Assembly (NCBI GenBank): GCA_023954795.1
Contig: JAGSHA010000220.1
Location: forward strand, 1 to 5,798
Origin: Oceanospirillaceae bacterium
GTDB lineage: Bacteria > Pseudomonadota > Gammaproteobacteria > Pseudomonadales > Balneatricaceae
Direction: 5' to 3'
DNA: 5,798 bases
The notes beneath the pieces are model-generated. The model did not search any database, was not told the origin of the DNA, and worked only from the letters and a program-made list of their open reading frames with translations. Every line of letters begins with the position of its first letter. The stretch's first letter is position 1. Made by a program: the position numbers and the translations under genes. This document shows positions 1 to 4,994 of the stretch, piece by piece.

Positions 1-1429
1 GAAGCCAGCTAATATAGGCGGGACCATCAGTCAGGACATTTGTTGCTATCCAGCCCTGATCAACCAATTGTGGGATAAGCATGGTATAGAGCCAAATAAA
101 CACACCCGCGCTCAAACCGAGCAAGGCTCCCACTCTGTTCCCCCGTGGCCAGTAGAGGGCTCCTAACGTAGCCGGTGCCAGCTGAATCAGCCCGACAAAC
201 GACAAGCTACCGAGCGAAATCAGCATCTGGGATTCACCGACAATCAATGTGAAGCTATAGCTGACCACCATAATCAGTGCCACGATCCCCCACCGACACT
301 GCAGCAGGTACCGTCGCATGCCTTTCAAGGCTTGGCTGCTCTCAAGCAGCGGTAAAAGCAGATGATTACTGACCATTGTGGATAACGTCATCGTACTGAC
401 CATCACCATGGCCGTCGCTGCGGAGAAGCCTCCCATAAACACAAGCAACGCCAACCAGTCATTCCCGACCTCCTGTGGAATCAACAGCACAAAACTATCA
501 GCCTGAGAGCGGGGTAAATCCAGAACAATCCCTGCGGCTGCAAGCGGCAAAACAAAAAGTTTAATCAGGATGAGATACAGCGGCAGCAAGCAGATCAACC
601 ACATCAGATGACGTTCACTGGCATTCTCAACAACGCCGATGTGAAATTGTCTGGGCAACAGATAGATCACCACAAAACCCAATACAAAGTTGGTACTCCA
701 CTGTAGTACCGGTGCTTCAGCGTTAAAGCTTAGCAATCGCTGACGATCAGCATCTGCTAGCTGGCTAAACAGATGACCAACACCATCGTGCAAAATAAAG
801 GTAACAAACACCCCCACGACAATAAGCGCCAACAGTTTGACCACACATTCCAATGCCAGTGCGGCCATCATCCCCTGATGCCGCTCTGTCGGATCCAGAC
901 GACGTACTCCAAACATCACGGTAAATAACGTCATCAGCACGACCACTAACACCCCACTCCAGTCCCCATCAGTATCGACCTGCGGTCCAACGGTGAGCAG
1001 TGCAAAAGTGGCTACGACGGCTTTAAGCTGCAAAGCAATGTAGGGAATCACGCCAAATAACAGTACCAACGTGACCCCTGTTGCCATACTTTGGGAGCGG
1101 TTGTAACGGGTGGAAAGTAAGTCGGCAATACTCGTGAGCCGGAAGGATTGCTTCAGACGTACCATTTTGCGAAGGATCAACGCAGCAAACAGCATCCCAA
1201 AAATCACACCGCTATCAAATGCGGTAAACATCCAGCCGGCTCCCACGGCAAAGCCCACGGCCCCATAGAATGCCCAGGACGTGCTGTATACGTTGTAGGA
1301 CAAGGCATAAATCAAAGGATGGTTGTTGCGCCCGGTTGTTGTCGCACGGTGTTCCGCCCATTGAGCAACCACAAACAACAGCGCCATATAACCCAGAATA
1401 ACGGTGAGAACCACTGAAGGAGCAAACAT
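1..1429 (-). CDS. SSS-type sensor histidine kinase, N-terminal membrane half (partial)
   Basis: The visible 476 residues form a sodium:solute symporter (SLC5/PutP-like) membrane domain with about a dozen hydrophobic segments (for example near 4-23, 72-87, 117-136, 159-175, 190-212, 246-258, 276-299, 324-345, 381-398, 401-426, 432-452). Motifs match the sensory half of CbrA/CrbS(MxtR)-type kinases: YALSYNVYSTSWAFYGAVG (41-59), SIADLLSTRY (100-109), IPYIALQLKA (128-137), LLPRQFHIGVVEN (257-269) and GGFSAATAMVMVSTMTLSTM (333-352). In that family the transporter domain is followed by PAS, HisKA and HATPase domains that sense or import a nutrient and phosphorylate a response regulator. None of these is in the window, so the kinase part is inferred. 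The start is the first ATG after an in-frame TAG ten codons upstream, with AAGG 7 bases before it. No in-frame stop appears down to base 1. A plain transporter is the alternative, but the PRQFH-VVEN and SAATAMV motifs favour the kinase family. Whether it is nearer CbrA or CrbS cannot be decided. Confidence 0.8.
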   Translation of the reverse strand, partial: MFAPSVVLTVILGYMALLFVVAQWAEHRATTTGRNNHPLIYALSYNVYSTSWAFYGAVGFAVGAGWMFTAFDSGVIFGMLFAALILRKMVRLKQSFRLTSIADLLSTRYNRSQSMATGVTLVLLFGVIPYIALQLKAVVATFALLTVGPQVDTDGDWSGVLVVVLMTLFTVMFGVRRLDPTERHQGMMAALALECVVKLLALIVVGVFVTFILHDGVGHLFSQLADADRQRLLSFNAEAPVLQWSTNFVLGFVVIYLLPRQFHIGVVENASERHLMWLICLLPLYLILIKLFVLPLAAAGIVLDLPRSQADSFVLLIPQEVGNDWLALLVFMGGFSAATAMVMVSTMTLSTMVSNHLLLPLLESSQALKGMRRYLLQCRWGIVALIMVVSYSFTLIVGESQMLISLGSLSFVGLIQLAPATLGALYWPRGNRVGALLGLSAGVFIWLYTMLIPQLVDQGWIATNVLTDGPAYISWL

Positions 1430-1863
1430 AGAACGGCCTTTTAATTCAGCGCCAGACTATCCTTGTGTGAACTTTCGGACAGACAATCTATGCGAACGGC
1501 GTACTCCGGTTTACACCCAGCGACTTACGTTAACCTTAGCAGAGCACACTTCGGACAGCTTACCCGTCTATGATTTTGGTCACTTCAGGTCCCTGCCTGA
1601 TCTGGCACTCAAGTAACGGCCGCACCTTCATCTAATTTCCCGATATGTTTTCCAAACAAAAACGTGCGCTGAACTGGCTCCATCTTCATTTGGCACCCAA
1701 TCACCTCATGAAATATCATTTAATATCAGACACGATCTCACCGGGACGAAGCATCATTCGGGCCCTTCCAATAAAATGAGTCCAGCATCACAGTCTGATT
1801 TCGGTTCTATCGCCTATACTTTTCATGACTAAAAACCCAATAACAACTATTGAGGGAGTTCTC
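1430..1863. other. Intergenic region between divergent kinase and lipoprotein genes
   Basis: This stretch of 434 bases has no ORF with a believable protein or ribosome binding site. It must hold the promoters of the kinase gene (leftward) and the lipoprotein gene (rightward). Only the rightward one has a recognisable -10 element. Visible repeats are TTCGGACAG at 1474-1482 and 1550-1558, each followed a few bases later by TCTATG, and AATATCA at 1712-1718 and 1722-1728, exactly one helical turn apart. Neither matches a regulator site that I can name. Confidence 0.6.
1812..1820 (+). promoter_or_regulatory. Candidate -10 region of the lipoprotein gene
   Basis: GCCTATACT contains TATACT at 1815-1820, five of six matches to the sigma-70 -10 consensus. 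It would place the transcript start near 1827 and give a leader of about 37 bases. No good -35 hexamer lies 16-18 bases upstream; the region there reads AGTCTGAT. The same nonamer occurs on the other strand upstream of the transpeptidase gene (3178-3186). This is a sequence match only. Confidence 0.4.
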
Positions 1864-2145
1864 ATGAAATCCCAATTGGCATTAATACCTTTAGTTGTCG
1901 CTGCGCTGGTTACCGGTTGTGCCAGTACCAACTCAGCAGATATGGCGGCCATGCAAGATATGGCTAAACAAGCGATGGATCGCGCAGCTGCCGCTGAGGC
2001 GATGGCAAAACAAGCATCCGGTAAAGCTGATGCAGCCAACCGAAACGCGGCTGCGGCAATGGAAGCGGCACGTGATGCGCAGGCTTGCTGTCAGGCAAAT
2101 ACCCGTCGAATCAATCGCGCCTTTGAAGAGTCTATGCAAAAGTAA
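1864..2145 (+). CDS. OprI/Lpp-like alanine-zipper outer membrane lipoprotein
   Basis: This 93-residue prelipoprotein has a short basic start, a hydrophobic stretch (4-16) and lipobox VTGC with Cys19 as the lipidation site. Residues +2 and +3 are Ala-Ser, which by the Lol rule predicts sorting to the outer membrane. The mature 75 residues form a textbook alanine zipper. Positions 34, 37, 41, 44, 48, 51, 55, 58, 62, 65, 69 and 72 (alternating 3 and 4 spacing) are all Ala, then Cys76, Asn79, Ile83 and Ala86 continue the register. This is the architecture of Pseudomonas OprI and E. coli Lpp, which form trimers tethering the outer membrane to peptidoglycan. The protein ends in Lys93, as Lpp does where it is cross-linked. 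It is slightly longer than OprI or Lpp and carries an unusual Cys75-Cys76 pair. The start at 1864 is chosen because GAGGGAG sits 5 bases upstream and the signal peptide begins there; an in-frame ATG at 1825 has no such site. The convergent neighbour is an L,D-transpeptidase. Confidence 0.88.
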   Translation: MKSQLALIPLVVAALVTGCASTNSADMAAMQDMAKQAMDRAAAAEAMAKQASGKADAANRNAAAAMEAARDAQACCQANTRRINRAFEESMQK

Positions 2146-2156
2146 CGATTCAGGTC

Positions 2157-2189
2157 GTGGTAACCCTGTGACGCGTTCAGGGTTACCAC
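2157..2189. terminator. Stem-loop between convergent lipoprotein and transpeptidase genes
   Basis: GTGGTAACCCTG (2157-2168) and CAGGGTTACCAC (2178-2189) form a perfect 12-bp stem with a 9-base loop. It starts 12 bases after the lipoprotein stop and contains the stop codon of the transpeptidase gene (2183-2185, complement). Neither strand has a T-run after the stem, so it is not a classical intrinsic terminator. It may end or protect both transcripts. Confidence 0.55.
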
Positions 2190-3136
2190 TCCCGACGAGT
2201 ACCAATGACAACAGGCACACCATCCGCTTCTGCCAACGTGTCGTAGATCTGATTCCAGTCCAGAATCACGTCCGATTCTTTTGTGACACGTCTCATCAAC
2301 ACCTCTAAGGAGCCAGGTAACGCCTGTTTGCTCTGGTCCCAAGTTTCCTTACGGTATGCTGCGGGATGCACCTCCAGATACAGTTCATTATCACGCCACC
2401 CCAGCTTGTAAGGTTGATCAACAATGCGAAGCTCAATGCCAACATTGACCCGATCAAACAACGCGACAATATCTTCGGGATAAAGCCGGATACAGCCGTG
2501 ACTAACACGCATTCCTACACCTGCCGGACGATTCGTCCCATGCAGCAGATAACTCGACAGCCCTAGTCGCAAAGCGTGACTCCCCAACGGGTTATCCGGC
2601 CCTGCAGGCACCACATCGGGTAATAGATGGCCTTTTGCTAAGGCCTCCTCCCGAATTGATTTCGGTGGATACCACGCAGGTGCGACTACTTTTTTAACAA
2701 CTTGAGTGATAGTAATGGGAGTTTCCCAGCCCTCTCGACCAATCCCAACCGGAAAGCTGTATACCTTATGAGGATCTTCTTTCGGAAAGTGATAGAGGCG
2801 CATCTCAGCGAGATTCAGCACCAGCCCTTGCTTGGGTCCTGCGGGAAGAACAAATTGTGTGGGAAGGCGCAGATAACGTTCAGACTCTGGCAACCAGATA
2901 TCAAACGTAGGATTGGCTCTTAACATCGCCTCATAACCAATCCCGAAGCGCCGCGCAATACTTACCAAGGTGTCGGCTTCAGACACCCGATACCAGCGAA
3001 CCTCCCCCACAACATCCTGCTTTGCCATCAACGGCCAAGTGTTAGCATGCGCAACAGACGACAACCCACTTAGGACAATCAGTAATCCCCATGCCCATAC
3101 TATTGACATGTGTACTGATAGAAAAACACGGCTCAT
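2183..3136 (-). CDS. Secreted LysM/YkuD L,D-transpeptidase (ErfK/YbiS/YcfS family)
   Basis: The 317-residue protein starts with a signal peptide (hydrophobic core about 11-28, probable cleavage after Ala31 in VAHA|NTW). A LysM-like segment follows (about 48-95, RVSEADTLVSIARRFGI then NP), and then a YkuD catalytic domain (about 104-240). The active-site signature is clear: HGT at 199-201 and SHGCIRL at 212-218, with Cys215 as the predicted nucleophile. Such enzymes act in the periplasm. In E. coli, ErfK, YcfS and YbiS join the C-terminal Lys of Lpp to diaminopimelate in peptidoglycan, while others form 3-3 cross-links. The convergent Lpp-like gene ending in Lys makes lipoprotein anchoring the likelier role here, by inference. 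About 75 residues follow the catalytic domain, as in ErfK-like proteins. I chose ATG at 3136, with AGAGAG 5 bases upstream; a GTG at 3142 would add two residues but touches that site. From memory, Pseudomonas has a similar oprI/transpeptidase neighbourhood. Confidence 0.9.
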   Translation of the reverse strand: MSRVFLSVHMSIVWAWGLLIVLSGLSSVAHANTWPLMAKQDVVGEVRWYRVSEADTLVSIARRFGIGYEAMLRANPTFDIWLPESERYLRLPTQFVLPAGPKQGLVLNLAEMRLYHFPKEDPHKVYSFPVGIGREGWETPITITQVVKKVVAPAWYPPKSIREEALAKGHLLPDVVPAGPDNPLGSHALRLGLSSYLLHGTNRPAGVGMRVSHGCIRLYPEDIVALFDRVNVGIELRIVDQPYKLGWRDNELYLEVHPAAYRKETWDQSKQALPGSLEVLMRRVTKESDVILDWNQIYDTLAEADGVPVVIGTRREW

Positions 3137-3177
3137 AGGCACTCTCTGGTATCAATACGATAATCGGATTTAGGTGC

Positions 3178-3186
3178 AGTATAGGC
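3178..3186 (-). promoter_or_regulatory. Candidate -10 region of the transpeptidase gene
   Basis: Read on the minus strand, GCCTATACT contains TATACT (3178-3183), five of six matches to TATAAT. It predicts a transcript start near 3171 and a leader of about 35 bases. The expected -35 position (around 3201-3206) falls inside the palindrome at 3201-3221 and has no good -35 hexamer, which would fit dependence on a bound protein. The nonamer is the same as that in front of the lipoprotein gene. Confidence 0.4.
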
Positions 3187-3200
3187 ACCGTGCGTGATCA

Positions 3201-3221
3201 ATATTGTCCACCAGACAATAT
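3201..3221. promoter_or_regulatory. Operator-like palindrome in divergent promoter region
   Basis: ATATTGTC (3201-3208) and GACAATAT (3214-3221) form a perfect 8-bp inverted repeat around a 5-base centre. The 21-bp size and two-fold symmetry are typical of a site for a dimeric regulator. It lies 65 bases before the transpeptidase start and 40 bases before the polyphosphate kinase start, over the presumed -35 region of the former. No regulator gene is in the window, and I do not recognise the half-site. Confidence 0.4.
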
Positions 3222-3261
3222 GCCGCTAACCTGAGCGTATTGCCGAACAGGATGTTAACCG

Positions 3262-4089
3262 ATGCATATGCCCAGCAAGATCACTCTCCAGAAAACACCT
3301 CCATGCTTAAACGACGTCGCTTTGGACAGCAGCTTTATTGACGACAAGGATACTTACGAGACCAAGCTCAAACGCTTGCAGAAGCGAATTCTGACCATCC
3401 AACAGGCATATCATCACCAGCATAAGCGGGCCATTATCGTGTTCGAAGGCTGGGATGCCAGCGGCAAAGGCGGCGCCATCCGCCGCTTGACCGAACGCCT
3501 TGATCCCAGGGGGTTTCACGTGCATCCAATCGGCGCTCCTAGCGATAATGAACAGGGCCGACACTATCTCTACCGTTTTCAGACGCGGCTTCCAAAGCCA
3601 CAAAGCTGGGCCATTTTCGACCGCTCCTGGTACGGACGTGTATTGGTCGAACGTGTCGAAGCATTGTGCCCAGAACTTCAGTGGCAACGCGCCTATCAAG
3701 AGATAAATGAATTCGAACGTATGCTGATGGACGATGATGTGCGCATCGTAAAGCTGTTCCTGCACATTGATCAAAACGAACAACTGCACCGCTTTCAGGA
3801 ACGACTCAACAATCCCTATAAACGCTGGAAGCTCACTTCAGAAGATATTCGCAATCGGGAAAAATGGCCTCAATACTCAACAGCAATCAACGACATGCTG
3901 TCTTACACGTCAACGCGAGCGGCACCGTGGCATCTCATCGCGGCGAACCACAAATGGTACGCACGCATTAAAGTACTTAAGACCATTGCAGATGCCTTAT
4001 CAGACGGTATTGATATGACTCCGCCGCCGCTAGATCCGATGATTATTCGCGAAGCTGAACGAAAATTGGGAATCAAGCCAGAGACGTAA
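3262..4089 (+). CDS. Single-domain polyphosphate kinase 2 family protein
   Basis: This 275-residue cytoplasmic enzyme has the PPK2 P-loop fold. Walker A is FEGWDASGKGG (61-71), Walker B is DRSWYGRVLVERVE (120-133), and the Arg/Lys-rich lid region lies around 177-200 (RFQERLNNPYKRWKLT followed by NREKW). PPK2 enzymes transfer phosphate between polyphosphate and nucleotides. The wording of these motifs (EGWDASGKGGAIRR, SWYGRVLVERVE, PYKRWK, NREKW, APWHLI, RIKVLKT) is closest in my memory to the C-terminal, catalytic half of class II PPK2, the polyphosphate:AMP phosphotransferases that make ADP from AMP. Those are usually two-domain proteins near 500 residues, whereas this one has a single domain with a short N-terminal extension and a roughly 25-residue tail. 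Substrate preference (AMP versus ADP/GDP) is therefore uncertain. ATG at 3262 has an AGGA ribosome site 8 bases upstream; the ATG two codons later lies too far from it. The gene is divergent from the transpeptidase. Confidence 0.9.
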   Translation: MHMPSKITLQKTPPCLNDVALDSSFIDDKDTYETKLKRLQKRILTIQQAYHHQHKRAIIVFEGWDASGKGGAIRRLTERLDPRGFHVHPIGAPSDNEQGRHYLYRFQTRLPKPQSWAIFDRSWYGRVLVERVEALCPELQWQRAYQEINEFERMLMDDDVRIVKLFLHIDQNEQLHRFQERLNNPYKRWKLTSEDIRNREKWPQYSTAINDMLSYTSTRAAPWHLIAANHKWYARIKVLKTIADALSDGIDMTPPPLDPMIIREAERKLGIKPET

Positions 4090-4093
4090 CCGA

Positions 4094-4130
4094 TGCTCAG
4101 TGTTATCGGACAACCTAAAAACACTGGGCG
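4094..4130 (+). terminator. Weak stem-loop after polyphosphate kinase gene
   Basis: TGCTCAGTGTT (4094-4104) can pair with AACACTGGGCG (4120-4130) over 11 pairs, two of them G-U, with a 15-base loop, starting 5 bases after the stop codon. The large loop and the lack of a T-run make a Rho-independent terminator doubtful. It could equally be a 3' protective hairpin. Confidence 0.3.
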
Positions 4131-4131
4131 A

Positions 4132-4137
4132 TAGAAT
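4132..4137 (+). promoter_or_regulatory. Candidate -10 of the small 69-residue gene
   Basis: TAGAAT matches five of six bases of TATAAT and would start a transcript near 4144, leaving a leader of about 69 bases that contains the hairpin at 4165-4197. The best -35-like hexamer, CGGACA at 4107-4112, is 19 bases away, longer than ideal. The alternative is read-through from the polyphosphate kinase gene. Confidence 0.28.
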
Positions 4138-4164
4138 AAATATGTCTTCTGCAATATCTCTGAC

Positions 4165-4197
4165 ATATTCACCCGCCACTATAGCCGGGTGAAATAT
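4165..4197 (+). other. Hairpin in the leader of the small gene
   Basis: TTCACCCG (4168-4175) pairs perfectly with CGGGTGAA (4186-4193) around a 10-base loop. Three more pairs (ATA at 4165-4167 with TAT at 4195-4197) extend the stem past a single bulged A at 4194. The stem ends three bases before the GAGGA ribosome site of the next gene (4201-4205) and no T-run follows, so a leader structure near the ribosome site is more likely than a terminator. Confidence 0.45.
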
Positions 4198-4212
4198 AAA
4201 GAGGACAGAATA

Positions 4213-4422
4213 ATGGATAAGATGCATCTAAGCGCTCAACTGAAACAGCTGATGAGCCGCGGCTACTCAATCAATGACGTTAAGCATATGCTGACTGCAC
4301 CCAAGAACCTGATCGATCAGGTAGTAGCAGAATACCAGCAGGAACATAGTTCCCATCGACAAAACATGAACATTCAGCGCCAGCAAGCAGAATACGCTAT
4401 GCACTTGGGTAGCGGGCGTTAA
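4213..4422 (+). CDS. Small hypothetical protein, 69 residues
   Basis: I do not recognise this protein. ATG at 4213 has GAGGA (4201-4205) 7 bases upstream, a good ribosome binding site, which supports a real gene. An in-frame GTG at 4189 would start inside the leader hairpin and is rejected. The product has no signal peptide, no membrane segment and no cysteine, so it is probably cytoplasmic. Residues 5-42 (LSAQLKQLMSRGYSINDVKH, then MLTAPKNLIDQVVAEY) look like three short helices, and RGYSINDVKHML followed by a turn resembles a small helix-turn-helix, but this is only a visual impression. Residues 43-62 are rich in Gln, His, Arg and Asn, as in an exposed helix or disordered tail. The gene follows the polyphosphate kinase gene by 123 bases on the same strand but probably has its own promoter. 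No function can be assigned. Confidence 0.65.
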   Translation: MDKMHLSAQLKQLMSRGYSINDVKHMLTAPKNLIDQVVAEYQQEHSSHRQNMNIQRQQAEYAMHLGSGR

Positions 4423-4495
4423 TTCGTCTCGTTGCCCTGCTTTTCCGCATACTTTCGTCATACTTCCGCACTATACATTTTTTCATCTCAGACCC

Positions 4496-4509
4496 TTGTT
4501 CAGTATCAG
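4496..4509 (+). promoter_or_regulatory. FNR/Anr-like site upstream of cytochrome c5
   Basis: TTGTTCAGTATCAG matches 8 of the 10 fixed bases of the FNR/Anr consensus TTGAT-N4-ATCAA. A -10-like TACAGT follows at 4530-4535, predicting a start near 4542. That puts the site centre at about -40, the usual place for FNR-type activators at class II promoters. FNR/Anr control of c-type cytochromes is common in gammaproteobacteria. The fit is good but the motif is short and the promoter is unproven. Confidence 0.35.
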
Positions 4510-4627
4510 TTAACCTCCAATTGTGTATTTACAGTACTAAGGGGTTATGACTAAACTGCGCCCTTCAAGATTCCGGGTTAATAGATAACTAAAATATCCA
4601 CCTAGTGAGCACTGAGGTACTAACACT

Positions 4628-4930
4628 ATGAAAAAGGCGATTATTTTTGCAGCTGCAGCTGTTCTGATGTCTACCAACGCAATGGCAGAGCGCGGTGGCC
4701 AGGAAGTTTACAACACCAAATGTGCTGTATGTCACGCAAGCGGTGCAGCTAACGCACCTAAGCTTGGTGATGCAGCGGCATGGGGCCCTCGCGCTGCTCT
4801 GGGCATCGACGCACTGATGGCGACTGCTAAATCGGGTAAAGGTGCAATGCCACCTAAAGGCCTGTGCATGGATTGCAACGATGCAGAGCTGAAAAGCGCC
4901 ATCGAATACATGGTTGATAACTCTAAATAA
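4628..4930 (+). CDS. Cytochrome c5 family periplasmic monoheme cytochrome
   Basis: This 100-residue precursor has a clear Sec signal peptide (KK start, hydrophobic 4-14, cleavage after Ala20 in AMA|ERG) and an 80-residue mature cytochrome. Heme attaches at CAVCH (Cys32, Cys35, axial His36). Met74 in GKGAMPPKG is the expected sixth ligand. Cys80 and Cys83 (CMDC) are the extra pair that forms a disulfide in c5 cytochromes, and together with APKLGD, AAWGPR and the ending AIEYM they identify the family. It carries electrons in the periplasm, typically toward terminal oxidases; the partner is not in the window. Length is normal for a single-domain c5. The ribosome site GAGGT (4614-4618) is 9 bases before ATG. 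The gene stands alone, ends at a strong terminator, and has a possible FNR/Anr site upstream. Confidence 0.92.
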   Translation: MKKAIIFAAAAVLMSTNAMAERGGQEVYNTKCAVCHASGAANAPKLGDAAAWGPRAALGIDALMATAKSGKGAMPPKGLCMDCNDAELKSAIEYMVDNSK

Positions 4931-4945
4931 GAGCTGACCCTGTAG

Positions 4946-4981
4946 AAATAAAAAACCCGGCATCTGCCGGGTTTTTTATTT
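4946..4981. terminator. Bidirectional Rho-independent terminator
   Basis: A perfect 16-bp inverted repeat, 4946-4961 and 4966-4981, surrounds the loop ATCT. Its inner part is CCCGGC/GCCGGG, flanked by A-runs and T-runs, so either strand reads as a GC stem followed by six T and then ATTT. It lies 15 bases after the cytochrome c5 stop and 13 bases after the end of the convergent pomB gene, and can serve both. Confidence 0.92.
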
Positions 4982-4994
4982 GAACGATAAATTA

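Noticed and set aside
1404..1616. Open frame of 70 codons on the plus strand in the region before the lipoprotein gene
   Set aside because: It overlaps the kinase start, lacks a convincing ribosome site and its composition looks like random translation.
1825..1863. Earlier in-frame ATG for the lipoprotein
   Set aside because: It would place 13 residues before the signal peptide, and the ribosome site GAGGGAG clearly serves the ATG at 1864.
1788..2039. Minus-strand frame rich in Ala opposite the lipoprotein
   Set aside because: It is a shadow of the alanine-rich gene; the repeated Ala codons keep the opposite frame open.
3137..3142. GTG start two codons before the chosen transpeptidase start
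   Set aside because: The ribosome site AGAGAG directly abuts the GTG, while it is 5 bases from the ATG at 3136.
3307..3789. Minus-strand frame of 160 codons opposite the polyphosphate kinase
   Set aside because: It lies wholly inside a gene with intact PPK2 motifs and encodes nothing recognisable.
4189..4212. GTG start adding eight residues to the small protein
   Set aside because: It lies inside the hairpin, and the added sequence is the translated ribosome site.
4589..4963. Minus-strand frame of 124 codons opposite cytochrome c5
   Set aside because: It is a Cys-rich shadow of a high-confidence cytochrome gene and would start inside the terminator.
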